A program made the position numbers and the translations under genes. A stretch of DNA of 64,000 nucleotides. Source: Limonium bicolor (lineage: Eukaryota; Streptophyta; Magnoliopsida; Caryophyllales; Plumbaginaceae). The stretch spans positions 267,416,131 through 267,480,130 of the forward strand of contig CM041779.1 of assembly GCA_023374045.1 (NCBI GenBank), in the 5' to 3' direction. This document shows, piece after piece, positions 9,798-20,811 of this stretch. Within the stretch, counting starts at the first letter, position 1; the number at the start of each line of letters is the position of its first letter. Under the pieces are notes generated by a model, which worked only from the letters and a program-made list of their open reading frames with translations, was not told the DNA's origin and did no database searches.

Positions 9798-10261
9798 TGA
9801 AATACCCCGAACTTAAATATAGGGATTAAAATTAATCTAATACGTATTTAAGGACCTAATGGTACCTAATTAATACTAGTAAGGAAAAATAAATCCAAAA
9901 GAAATAAAGAAACGCTTAAAAAGTGGAAAACGCTAAATAAGCGTTAAATAACCATATGAGGTATGAGACCTCGGTTAGAGTATTATATGGATTTTGAAGG
10001 TTTAATAAGACCTAAATAATATATAGGAACAAATCCTGAAGAAAACGGATCCTTAAAACGGATTAAAATCACTAACGAACCTTAAAGCGTGTTTTTCGAG
10101 GTAACCGAGAAAATGTGACTTTAAGCGGGTCAAATAGACTCGTAACAATTTTGGTCAACTAAATAATCATTAATAAATATTAGTGAAGCTTTAGAACCAA
10201 TAAAATCAGTAAAACGAGAAATTAGTAAAAACTGTCAAAACGGGAAGTTGTGGGGTAGGAA

Positions 10262-10271
10262 CATAAATAAC
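10262..10271 (+). promoter_or_regulatory. TATA-like box of the solo LTR
   Basis: CATAAATAAC precedes a CT-rich leader (ctctctctcactctcc). The equivalent box CATAAATAAA is at the same LTR position in the 3' LTR of element A. Confidence 0.45.
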
Positions 10272-11990
10272 ACAAACTTATGTGTCCACTTTTTTAAAAA
10301 AAAGCAAAGTGTGTGTGTGTGCAGTGGGGGTGTCCGATTTGGGCCTCTCTCTCACTCTCCTCACTTATCTAATATGTACAAAAGACAAGAATAATAAACG
10401 TAACCCCACTCACCTTTATTCTCTCTCTCCTCCATTTCATTCTCTTCACTCACGTAGAGCTCACCCTCCTCCTCTCTATTTTCTCCTTCTTGACCGATAA
10501 CAATGGTGAAATGAGAAACCCCCACACAAACCCAACTTCTCTCCTCTTGTAACCCCCTCAAATCTCTTCCAAAAATTACAAAAACTACACCATTGGAATC
10601 CTCTCATCAAGAGCTACATTTCCATCCTTTCAAAATTCGAAAACCAACATTTTCATTTTTATGGGTATGTCCCATTTGGAACTTCAAGGCCACCATTAGA
10701 AGGCCCTTATTCTCCTTGTTCTATTGAGGTAAAAATATTCTTAAAAACTCCATCTTTTTCTAGCCTCAAGGGCAAAACGAAAATGTAAACTAAAACCCTT
10801 GCTTGCTTCTTTATGCTAGCCGGTTTTGGCCTTGTTGGTGGAGTTGGAATTTTGTTCTTGAGCCACTCCGAACTTCACTTACACCCTTGCAAGGTAAGGA
10901 ATTTTCTAAACCCTAAAACCCACATTAAAAGCTTAAATAATGTTAGGGTTAATTTTTAGTATTGAATGGTGTATTTAAGAATGGGTTGTGATGTTAGATT
11001 GGTTGAGAGACTAAAACCGGTAGAGAGAAGGAAGGAGGAAGAAGCAAGAAGAACAAAGAAAATCTAGAAGAAAAACAAGGTAATTAAACTCACCTTTGTG
11101 TAGTCTTGTATATGCATGTGTAACAGATTTAAGAAGTTTGAAATGAGTAATGGAAATGGTATTGTGTAGTAATGTATTGTGCAGGAGAATCTAAGTGCTT
11201 AAAACCGTTGAAAGACATGTAAAATGTATTGAAACTTAGTTGGGTATTGGGTTGTTGAGTGTAGGAATTTTTAGTAGTGTTTTAGTATTGGTAATTGTGT
11301 ATGGGAGCTTGTATATTGATGTTGTGTATAAACAGGTGAGATAATGTTAATGTGTGAGGAAACATTGTGGTGAGAGTGTATAAAATATAGGGGAGACAAT
11401 GGCAAAATTTGCCTAGGATTATAACACTTAGTGAACCAGAAACTAGGTGACTAATAGGTGTTGTAACAGATTTTGATAGAGAAAGATAAGGGGGTAGATT
11501 GGGGGAGATAGATAATGTATTGTGATGTACTAGGAACTCTAGAAATTACATTAGAAGAGGTAGTTAGAGAAGGGAAGAGTAAGTGTCAAAATCTGTAGCA
11601 AAGTGTATTAATATGCATTAGAGAAGTTAGGAAGGATTAGTGTGCAAGAATGGGTAAAAAGAGTGTTGGACTTGGGTATAGGTACTGCAATGTCTTGGAA
11701 ATGTATTTGGGATGCAAAGGATGGTATTGGTAGTAGGAGTATTGAGTGTAAAAAGTTAGAACAAAAATCTGTAGCATTGAAGGATGAAAATCTGTGGTAA
11801 GTGTGGAAAGGAAGTGATGAAATTGCGTAAGTTGACTGATGGATTTAGTAAAGAATTTGGTGGATGAACTAAGGCAATTTGGAGGGCCTAGGTAGTGTAT
11901 AAACATGTGGGATTACATGTAAGAAGATTGGAGAAACAATGGGTAAAGTATAGAACTGAAAACAGAAGTAAAAATGCAAATACTGGGCCG

Positions 11991-12384
11991 GACCGAACTT
12001 GCGACCGGACTTGCAAGTTCGGTCGAGCCCAGATTTACAAAGACGGGAATGCTTCTGGAATGGACCGAACTTGCGACCGGACTTGCAAGTTCGGTCGGAC
12101 CAGAAAAATTCTCCCATCAGTAACCTTCTGGAATGGACCGAACTTGCGACCAGACTTGCAAGTTCGGTCGGCTAGAAAAATTTCCGTCGAGTAAGCTACT
12201 GGAATGGACCGACCTTGCGACCGGACTTGCAAGGTCGGTCGGGCTAAAATTTTCACATACGAAACTTACTGGAATGGACCGACCTTGGGACCGGACTTGC
12301 AAGGTCGGTCGGCCTTGTAATTCTCCAGCGTAATTGCTTACTGACTTGGACCGAACTTGCGACCGGACTTGCAAGTTCGGTCGA
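11991..12384. repeat. GC-rich palindromic array, six units, about 72-bp period, in solo LTR
   Basis: Unit starts at 11991, 12063, 12136, 12207, 12277 and 12349, spacing 72, 73, 71, 70 and 72 bp. Each unit has arms of about ten bases (CCGAACTTGC with GCAAGTTCGG) around a shared core with ACCGGACTTG. In units 4 and 5 the left arm reads CCGACC and the right arm GGTCGG, so an A-T pair has become C-G in both arms. AT-rich spacers often end in ctggaatggacc. Confidence 0.9.
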
Positions 12385-14052
12385 GTCATACAAAAAAAAA
12401 TTAATTTAACTAAATTAAATAATAGTTATATATATATATATGTATATGTATACCCACCTATACATATGTGCATATATAGGTAAGTAAACCATTGTTAAGT
12501 AATTAGGAGTAAGTAAATAAAATGTAAGTATTGTAATGCAAGACTTAGTAAGTATGGATTAGTAAACGTAAAAGTAATCGGGTTAAGTTAATGATAGATA
12601 GATTAATCATTCAACTGTATGTATATATAATAGGATTTGATTTGTGAACACCGGAGGAACGTTGGGATACAAGTACAACGGTGAAAGGTATGATTTCTTC
12701 ATGCCCTGTATCCTAATCTGGTTACCCCGATTTGTGTGCTTATGTGACCACCTAAATAAGATAAAAGCATGAATCGGACTATATTGCACTTACTTGTGCT
12801 TGTTTACATTGTTCAAGATATTTGTCTTGAACAATAGTTTGTATAATTCATGAAATATATGAATGATGATGATGTGTAATTGTACCTTGTAGTGTACTTG
12901 TATATTGTATTGTATTGGTATGGATGTGTATATGAATAATGTATTTGTGTATGTGGTTGGATGTTGACTTCTACTAATTCCTAACTACCTAACTCCTAAC
13001 TTAAGTGAGTAAATTGGAATGAGTAGAAGTCCGATATAGTTTCGGCCACGCGTGAGGATGAGGAGACACAAGAGGTTGGATCCGATTCCTGGTTCGTAAG
13101 CTGGTCCACGGCCCAAATCCCTTAAGTGGGTAGCATCCTGGATTAGTGAACCAAGTAAAGCCCGGTGGTGGGACCGTGTAGTCCCTGCCCGGAGGTCCCG
13201 ACGACTTAACTTGAGTAAGAGTAAGAAAGTAAGTATGTATGAGTATGAGTATGAGTATGAGTATGTATGTGTATGTATGGAGTAAAAGAGTAATCTCCAC
13301 CCGATTAACCCGGGTGGACCAATGAAGCTAACAAGAACTGTACTTTGTGTATGTAATGAGTATGTGTATTCGGAAGAAGGTAAGTATGTATTGGATGATT
13401 ATATTGTATTCCTTGAATGTAATGAAGTGTATGTATGTACGCTTGCGTAAGTATTATTGTATTGCGTATGAGAGCATGTATGCATGTATGTTTGAATGAA
13501 AATGAACTGCATGTATTCGACCAAGTGGTCGGCGTACCCTCACTAGTACGCGGGGTATGCGGTTATCATGCTCAGCGAAAGCTGACCCCTTCGGGGGAAC
13601 GTTTTTAGCGTGCAGGTACCCGAAGCGGATGTGGTCAAGGTAAGAGACTGGCGGCACACCCTTGTACTTAGAAAGTGAGTAGTTGTGAGGAATGGGTAGA
13701 TGTAGACTCTTAGTGAGTATGTATGGACTTGGAAGGGATATTATAATTGTATAAGAATCCTAGTAGACTCAGTTAAGTATATTGTAATGTATGGATTATG
13801 GAGGAGTAAGTATTGAATGGAGCATTGTTGTATTTGATTGATGAATGGAGTATGTATTATAGATGTGTAGTACTCGGGATTCCGGTCCATCAGACCGATG
13901 CTGTATGTAGTAGCAGTAGCCTTGTTAGTCACGTGGGTGACTAACGGCATTGTATCACCCACTGTATGTAAGTATGTATCCGCTGCGTGTATCTGATGTG
14001 TAAGGAGATTGGACGGTAAGCACAGCATTAATGGTAGGGGTGTTACAGTATC

Positions 14053-14907
14053 TGACCGCCACACAATGTTTCTTTCGAGATACTAGAGAGCCACATGGGA
14101 AGCGCTGGGTACAGAGTTGAAGCTGAGTACTGCCTTCCATCCTCAGACCGACGGTCAAATAGAAAGGACTATCCAGACACTGGAGGACATGCTTAGGGCA
14201 TGTGCCTTAGATTTTCAGGGGAGTTGGTTAGATAAGCTTCATCTTATCGAGTTTTCGTACAATAACAGCTATCATGCTTCGATTAAGATGTCGCCTTTCC
14301 AAGCCCTATACGGCCTTGTCGTACATCCTTGTGTTGGGATGAGTCAAGTGAAGCGGTCATCATAGGACCGGAGTATTTAGAACAAGTCCAAGCGGAAGTG
14401 CAACAAATCCGAGCCAATATGAAGGCAGCCCAATATAGACAGAAATCCTATGCGGATGTGTGACGACGCGACCTTGAGTTCGCCGTGGGCGACCAAGTGT
14501 TCTTGTGCGTTTCACCTATGAAGGGCGTATTCCATTTTGGCCAGAAGGGCAAGCTGAGCCCAAAGTTTGTAGAGTCGTACACTATTACCGAGAGAGTTGG
14601 ATCTGTAGCCTACAGGTTAGCATTACCTGAGGACATGGGGTGTGTCCATGATGTCTTTCATGTGTCACAACTCAAGAAGTATATTGCCGATTCTTCTCAT
14701 GTCCTAGAGCCCGAGCGACTATCCATTGAGCCAACCATGAGATATGTCGAGACTCCCGTTAGAATCCTTGATAGAAAGACCAGAGACACTCGCCATAAGT
14801 CTATACGAATGGTGAAGGTCCTATGGTCAAACCATGATGTCGAAGAAGCGACATGGGAGTTAGAAGACGCCATGAAGGCGAAGTACCCACAGTTATTCAT
14901 AGACTAG
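14053..14907 (+). pseudogene. Element A integrase C-terminal part and chromodomain
   Basis: Continues the interrupted integrase with the second catalytic Asp (SDRHTMF) and the catalytic Glu (TDGQIERT), then FSYNNSYH and QALYG. Frame changes occur around 14330-14480, with TGA at 14461. From 14485 the frame is open to TAG 14905-14907 and encodes the GPY/F-like region (KLSPKFV, VAYRLALP, DVFHVSQLKKY) and a C-terminal chromodomain (VRILDRKTR, VKVLWSNHDVEEATWELE). Chromodomains direct integration to marked chromatin; this arrangement defines chromoviruses and fits Tekay. Confidence 0.88.
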
Positions 14908-15336
14908 ATAGTCTAGCACTTAGCGAGTACGGGTACCGGGGGCGTACCCCTTTTTAAGGGGGGTAGAGCCATTTTGCTTTTGCATTGCTTCGGGTTAGCA
15001 TTGCATTAGTGTGTATGTATTGTATGATAGTATGTTTGGATTGGCACATGTAGTGAGAGTGTATTGAGTATGTATGTGTAATGTGTAGTGTATGGATGTG
15101 TATGTACAATGTATGATGTATCAGTGTAATGTGGTTATGATGTGTATGAAAATGGTGTATTGTGTATGTGAATTGCATATTGTGCTTGAATTGTGTATGC
15201 TTGTAATGTAGAGAAAGTAAACACCTCATAGGTGGTAGTAAGATGCATTATGGCAATTGGTTTGCCTAATGAGTAGAATTATTAAACCATTAACCTTGAG
15301 CAACTTTGAGGGCAAAGTTCCTTAAGGGGGGTAGAT
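14908..15336 (+). other. Element A 3' untranslated region with two polypurine tracts
   Basis: No gene is seen. A PPT-like TTTTTAAGGGGGGTAGAG lies at 14951-14968, just after the coding end. The PPT proper, CCTTAAGGGGGGTAGA, lies at 15320-15335 against the 3' LTR. Between them is a gtatgta-rich stretch. Confidence 0.75.
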
Positions 15337-15655
15337 TGAAATACCCTGTAATTAAAAAATAGTGATTAATTAGGCTAATAAGTGTTTTAGAAGCTTAATT
15401 ATGTCTAAATAATCATGAGGGAACAAATCCCGAAGAAAACGGATCCTTAAAACGGATTAAAAACACAAACGGGCCTTAAAGCGCGTTTTTTGAGGAAACC
15501 AGGAAACGCGACTTTAAGCGGGTCAAATAGACTCGTAACAATTTTGGTCAACTAAATAGCCATTAATAAACATTGACGAAGGTCTAGAACCAATAAAATC
15601 AATAAAATGAGAAAATAGTAAAAACTGTCAAAAACGGGAAGTTGTGGGGTGAAAG

Positions 15656-15665
15656 CATAAATAAA
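15656..15665 (+). promoter_or_regulatory. TATA-like box of element A LTR
   Basis: CATAAATAAA lies about 320 bases into the LTR and is followed by a CT-rich tract, a common layout of U3/R in plant LTRs. Transcription start is not determined. Confidence 0.45.
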
Positions 15666-17204
15666 CCAAACTAGTGTGTCCACTATTGAAAATAAAAATG
15701 TAAAGCTGATTGTGTGTGCTGTGTGGGCCGATTGTACTGCCCTCTCTCACACTCTCTTAATTCTCTCCTTATATGCAAAAGACAAAACAAATAAAAAGCA
15801 AAAAGTAACTTACCTTTTACCTCTCTCTCTCTTACTCCATCATTTCCTCACCTCACTCACGTACTGCACCTCTCTTCTTTCTATATTTCTCTTCTTCCTC
15901 CTTGGGTGACAGCAATGGAGATTTGAAGAAACCAACACAAACCCCCACTTCTCTCCTCTTGTTAGCCACTTAAACCTTCAACAAAAATCACAAAAATTGT
16001 ACCATTGTGTTCCTCTCATCAAGGAGAACACTGCTCTCTTTTCCAAATCCAAAAACAAGCATTTTCATCTCCATGGGTGTTCTTGGTTTGGAGAACAAAG
16101 ACCACCATTAGAAGCCCCTTCTTCACCTCATTGGTTTAAGGTAAAAAGAAATCCAAAAATACTACCATTTCTTACTCTTAGTTGCAAAATAAAGATTTCG
16201 AGTTTTTGAGCTCCTTGCTTCCAGCCGATTTTTGGCTTCTTTGGTGGAGTAGAAATCTTGCTCTTGTGCTGTTATAAGCTTCATCTACTCTCTTGCAAGG
16301 TAATGTATTCTTAAACCCTAAAAAATTACCTTAGAGCCTTAGAATGATTTAAGGGTTAGTTGAATTAAATGGTGGTGTGTAATGGGCTGTAGAGTTAGAG
16401 CCTTGAATCTTCATAACCAGTGGGAAGAGAGGAAAGGAAAGGAATAAAGAAGAAGGAAGGAAGAACTAGTAAGAAAACAAGGTAATTACACTCATCCTTG
16501 TGTAGTTTTTGTATGTTGTTGTAACAGATTTTAGTAGTTTAAAGTGTGTATTGTAAAATGGTAATGAGTAGTAGTGTAATGTGGAAGAAGAACTAAACTG
16601 TTTTGAAGCTTAAAATACATTTAAAAACTTGTTGAAACCTAGAGGGAATTAGATGTTGTGTGCAGGAAATTTAATGAGTGTTAATGCCTAGTATTGGTGT
16701 TGGAGAGTTATATATTGTTGTTATTGATAAACAGGTGAAATGGGTAGTGTTATGTGAATAAAACATGTGGTGAGAATGTAAGAATTTAGGGGAGGTTATG
16801 TCAAATTTTACCTAGCAACTAGAACACTTAAGAGTTTAACTAGGTAGAAAATATACCTTTGAAACATATTTTAGTTGGAGCTAGTTAGTGGGTAAGTTAG
16901 GAGAGGTGTGTAATGCATTATAAGCCTTAGGAATGGCATTAGAAGAGGGAGCTATATATGGAGAAGTGAGAATCAAAATCTGTAGCAAATCGCAACTAAG
17001 AAAAATCGTGTAAGTGTTGGAATGGAAACTTAGGAAATAATGTGTGTGAATTAGTATGGAAATGGGTAATGAGTTAATGGATGAACTAAGGTGGATTAGA
17101 AGGTCTAATTAGTGTGAAAACATGTGGGATTACTTGTAGGAAAATTGGGGAAGAAATGGGTAAGAAAAAGAAGTAGAAACAAAATCTGTAGGCAAGTTCT
17201 GCTA

Positions 17205-17466
17205 CCGACCGACCCAGCAGGTAGGATCGGTCGTGGGTCGGTCGTGGGTCGGTCGGGGCTTAAAATCACTAGAACGAACTTTCTGACTTCGACCGACCCA
17301 GACGGGTGAGTCGGTCGTGGGTCGGTCGGGCAAAATCCTTTGGAGTCAAAGTTTCTGAATTCGAGCGACCTAGGAGGTAGGGTCGGTCGGATAAAGTTGG
17401 GAGGACGGAAAAGTTACTGGAATGGACCGACCCAAGGGGTTGGGTCGGTCGGTGGGTCGGTCGGCC
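17205..17466. repeat. GC-rich palindromic array in element A 3' LTR
   Basis: Counterpart of 2636-2890, with the same arms. Unit 1 carries one extra copy of the tgggtcggtcg motif, and unit 3 differs from the 5' copy, so the arms vary in copy number between the two LTRs. Confidence 0.85.
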
Positions 17467-17749
17467 CAAATTTACAAAAAACAATGTTAACTATAGTAAT
17501 TGATAAGTCAGGAATTTACCTATTTCTGCATGGTCTTTTGATACCGAATTCGTTGCTATTTACTGCTAAATTCTTGTATTTTGAGTATTTTTATGTTTCT
17601 TGTTGCAATTATCTTCTTTTATGGTTTTTATGTGCTTTTTCAGGTATTCAATCTCAAAAGAAACATGTTCACATCATTGTTGGAGACCATAGTTTTTCAA
17701 ACAAGCTAAATGGAGTCAAGAAATTCATCATCGACCTAATTTCAGGCAT

Positions 17750-18002
17750 GGTCCGGGACTTGTTCCATAACTTAAGTCTCGGACCACAAACTAGCTCAAC
17801 TCTCGAATTGAATACTGGCATGGTCCGGGACCTTAAACATGGCCTAAGTCCCGGACCACACCATGGTAGAACTCTCGAAGTAATTTCAAGCTTGGTCCGG
17901 GACTTTATACAGACCTTAAGTCCCGGACCACATAAGACGCCAACTCTCGACCTGTTTTTATACCATGGTCCGGGACTTCAACTAGGGCCTAAGTCCCGGA
18001 CC
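17750..18002. repeat. GC-rich palindromic array, four units of 72 bp, in Athila 5' LTR
   Basis: Left arms GGTCCGGGAC start at 17750, 17822, 17894 and 17967 (spacing 72, 72, 73); right arms are AAGTCCCGGACC. Loops are about 15-20 bases, and spacers share an actctcg motif. Translated in the open frame, units read as a repeating VRD...LSPGP...TLE peptide of 24 residues. Unit 1 has one right-arm mismatch (AAGTCTCGGACC). Confidence 0.92.
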
Positions 18003-18267
18003 AAGTGGTTGAATCCGACAATCTGTAGCGCACGAACGTAAAGAGAATTTATTCTCTTCATATTAAACTACCGCCCCATATTCTCCGGCCTTGTCCTCCA
18101 CAATCGTATTCCATCCCTTCCACTGCTACTACTTTCCATCCTCTAATCCCACTAATCTAATTACCTTCCAAAATCTGCCAACTGCATCCCCATCTTCTGT
18201 CCAAACAAATAATATCATAATCATCCCCTACACCCAACACAATACAAAACCAACGTGACTCAAGTCC

Positions 18268-18276
18268 CATAAATAG
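18268..18276 (+). promoter_or_regulatory. TATA-like box in Athila 5' LTR
   Basis: CATAAATAG in the context tcccataaatagcc; conserved in the 3' LTR at 29414-29422. Confidence 0.5.
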
Positions 18277-19305
18277 CCTTGCATTTCTGCAGGCAGAGGA
18301 CACATTCCATCAATTATACTCCTCCATCTAATTACATCCATCATCCACATTTCACACACAATCCTCCATATAATATCACCTCACTATACACCTACGTATC
18401 CATACACATCCACAGAAATTTGGAGTACACAAGCAGTTGAAGACTTCACCATTTTCTGGAGATTGAGCAGAAGAAAATGCTGGTCGTGCACAGAGACTCC
18501 ATCAAAGAATTTTAAATCAGAGTTTCTTCTTGCTCTTCCTCTTTAATGTTATTTACATATTTTGTCAGTACTTTTATTTCCATGGCTGAGTAGTTTTTAT
18601 AAATTCTGGTTTGCTATGTAATCCAAATTCAAGGTTCCATTATCTTTGTGATTTTTCATATTAACAGGTTAAAGTGTTGTTCCTTATTTATTTTTATAAA
18701 TCTTGTGATTTGGCCAATTACTGGATTTTATCAGTTTATCTGCTTATAAGTGAGAACTGTGGTAGATAATATACAACAGGAACGATACCGGTTAATTTAG
18801 AGATGGTAATTCCTCTAGGATATTAACTGATCAATAAACTGGATTATTCTTAAAGCTGTTAGCAATTAGTAAATTTGTAACGAGAGTTAAGATTTATTAG
18901 CTGTTAATTAGATTCCACCGAGCGGGAGACCGAACATGGAATATTTCAGATCTGGGATTTTAATCTAAATTTTGGTAAACACGTCGAGAAAGGAACCGAA
19001 GAATTAGGAGGATTAGTAAACCAGAATTTTCCCTTCTCATTAATTCAGAAATATCATTATTTTGCTCATTATTACTCTTGCATTTATTACTCTTGTTCTT
19101 ATTTATGTTTTGTTTCTTTACCTGGTAATTCAACAAACAAAACCCCCCTGTTACTGGAGTAAACCGATATATTAGTTCGTTCTTAAATATTAATTAAACT
19201 AAAACGCTGCCTCCCTTGGATTCGATAACCTGGAGGGACACTTCTAGGAAAACTTGCTATAATCGACCGGTATACTTGCCGTTAGGTTTTTACCCAACAA
19301 GTTAA

Positions 19306-19323
19306 TGGTGCCGTTGCCGGGGA
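19306..19323 (+). other. Athila primer-binding site (tRNA-Asp type)
   Basis: TGGTGCCGTTGCCGGGGA lies six bases after the LTR end. It closely matches the TGGCGCCGTTGCCGGGGA site typical of Athila elements, with one C-to-T difference. Confidence 0.88.
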
Positions 19324-19527
19324 GACACGGTTGCTTAGTTTATTTTTATTTTTTTATTTTAATTTTGTTTTATTTTTGTTCTTTTTAAGTTTATCCTTGT
19401 TTTATTTTATTCTTTTTTTTCTCATTTTGTTAGCCTTGTGCGAATTGTTTCGTATTATCGGTCATAGTAATATCCGATTGAGTTTACTTTTACAACTACA
19501 TTACTGTCAGTTATCTGACTTTGGTTT

Positions 19528-20811
19528 ATGGTTAAAACTCGTTCTGAAGGAAACCCTAAATTCGAAATTGAACCGGAAATAGACAGAGTAACAAGAAGGA
19601 TTCGAAAACAGTTAGTGCTGGATCCTCTACTTGAGCAAGAGGTGCTTCTAAAAGATCCACCAACAGAGGAGACTATTTCTGAGTTACTAGTTGAAGAAGA
19701 TATTCTAAACAACCCCTCAGGAACCAGCATGGAGAACTCGAATCCGGAGAGGCACATGAGGGATTATACCCGCCCAAGCGTCGAAGGGCTTATTTCACCA
19801 ATAGTAATTCCTACATTACCATCAGGAGTGCAGTGGCAGTTCAAGACACACTATGTTACTATGGTCATGAATGCACCTCAGCTCAGCGGATCAGTCACCG
19901 AAGATCCTAATGTCCATCTCACCACTTTCCTGAGATTGGTAGGAGCATGTTCTACACCAGCTTCACAAGAGGTTACTAGATTAACTCTCTTCCCATTCTC
20001 CCTGAGGGATAGAGCTGCAGAATGGTTAAACTCATTGACGCCCAACAATATCGCTACCTGGACGGAGTTAGCAAATGCATTCTTGGCAAAGTATTTCCCT
20101 CCTTCTCGAATGCTGACTATGAAAGGAGAGATTACCAACTTTAAGCAGTTCACCGGTGAGACATTATCTGAGGCTTGGGAGCGTTTCAAGGGGATTGTGC
20201 GCAGAGTACCATACCATGGCTTGGGAGAGGAGGTAATTTTACAGTCCTTTTACAAAGATTTGGATCATTCAAGTCGTTTGTTGGTAGACACTTGTGCAGG
20301 AGGAAGCCTCATGGAGTTACCAATAGCTAGAATCAAGGAATTGTTGGAGACCATTGCCAATGCATCCAATCAGTAGGGAGGTGCGAGAACTGGAGAAGCT
20401 GCACCGAAGAAAACTGCTAGAGTTTATGAAGTGGATTCAAATACTTTTCTGGCTGCCAAGATAGAAGCTATGTCAAAGCAGTTTGAGCGTATGTGTGCAG
20501 TGATGAACCCGCAGTCAAATGCAGAAGCTGCTCCTGAGGTTTATCCACCTTGTGAATATTGTGGTAGAGGTTCTAACATGTGTTAGTGTGTTCCACCACA
20601 GGAAGAGGCAGCAAACTATATTGGTAACAGACCAGGTAATTATTTCGGGAATCAAGGCAACCCTGGTTACCATTCTCAGCAACAGAATCGTTATCAAGCT
20701 GGTGGTAGCAACAACTTCAATCAGAGACCGCCACAGCAGTATAATCAGACATACCAGAAACCAATCCAGAACCAGCAGACACAGAGTTCCGGTGCCGGAA
20801 CATCCTCGAAC
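19528..20811 (+). pseudogene. gag: Athila gag with two in-frame stops
   Basis: From ATG 19528 the frame encodes an Athila-type gag: a charged N-terminus (MVKTRSEG), then a retrotransposon-gag domain with LFPFSLRDRAAEWLNSL and FPPSRMLTMKGEI, open to TAG 20374-20376. The same frame continues to a second TAG at 20584-20586, beside a zinc-knuckle-like PPCEYCGRG, then a glutamine/asparagine-rich region leading into pol. The first stop fits CAG to TAG. Gag forms the particle; the DNA continues into pol without a frame change. Confidence 0.9.

Larger units (their letters stand above)
9798..14047 (+). mobile_element. Solo LTR of a related Tekay-type element inserted in the integrase of A
   Basis: Begins TGAAATACCCC and ends GTGTTACA, the same termini as the LTRs of element A, and is flanked by the 5-bp duplication gtatc (9793-9797 and 14048-14052). 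At 4250 bp it is similar to but clearly diverged from the LTR of A. It contains a TATA-like box, a CT-rich leader region, a six-unit palindromic array and GT/TA-rich tracts, but no coding sequence. The internal region and second LTR were lost by LTR-LTR recombination. Confidence 0.93.
15337..17500 (+). mobile_element. Element A 3' LTR, left part
   Basis: Starts TGAAATACCC directly after the PPT. A TATA-like CATAAATAAA is at 15656-15665, followed by CT-rich leader sequence. The palindromic array is at about 17205-17466. The LTR is cut at 17500 by Athila and resumes at 30450; the two parts total 3788 bp without the second copy of the duplication. No gene is supported. Confidence 0.92.
17501..19299 (+). 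mobile_element. Athila 5' LTR
   Basis: Bounded by gtaat on the left and the PBS region on the right. It carries a four-unit palindromic array (17750-18002), a TATA-like CATAAATAG at 18268-18276 and AT-rich downstream sequence. No gene is supported, although a frame runs open through the array. Confidence 0.95.

Noticed and set aside
9798..14047. The sequence between the two halves of the A integrase as a large intron.
   Set aside because: It has LTR termini, an identical 5-bp duplication on each side and an LTR-type array, so it is a solo LTR insertion.
17340..18041. A 233-codon open frame running from element A LTR into the Athila 5' LTR.
   Set aside because: It spans an insertion boundary and owes its length to the 72-bp repeat units. 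There is no family similarity, so it is not called as a gene.
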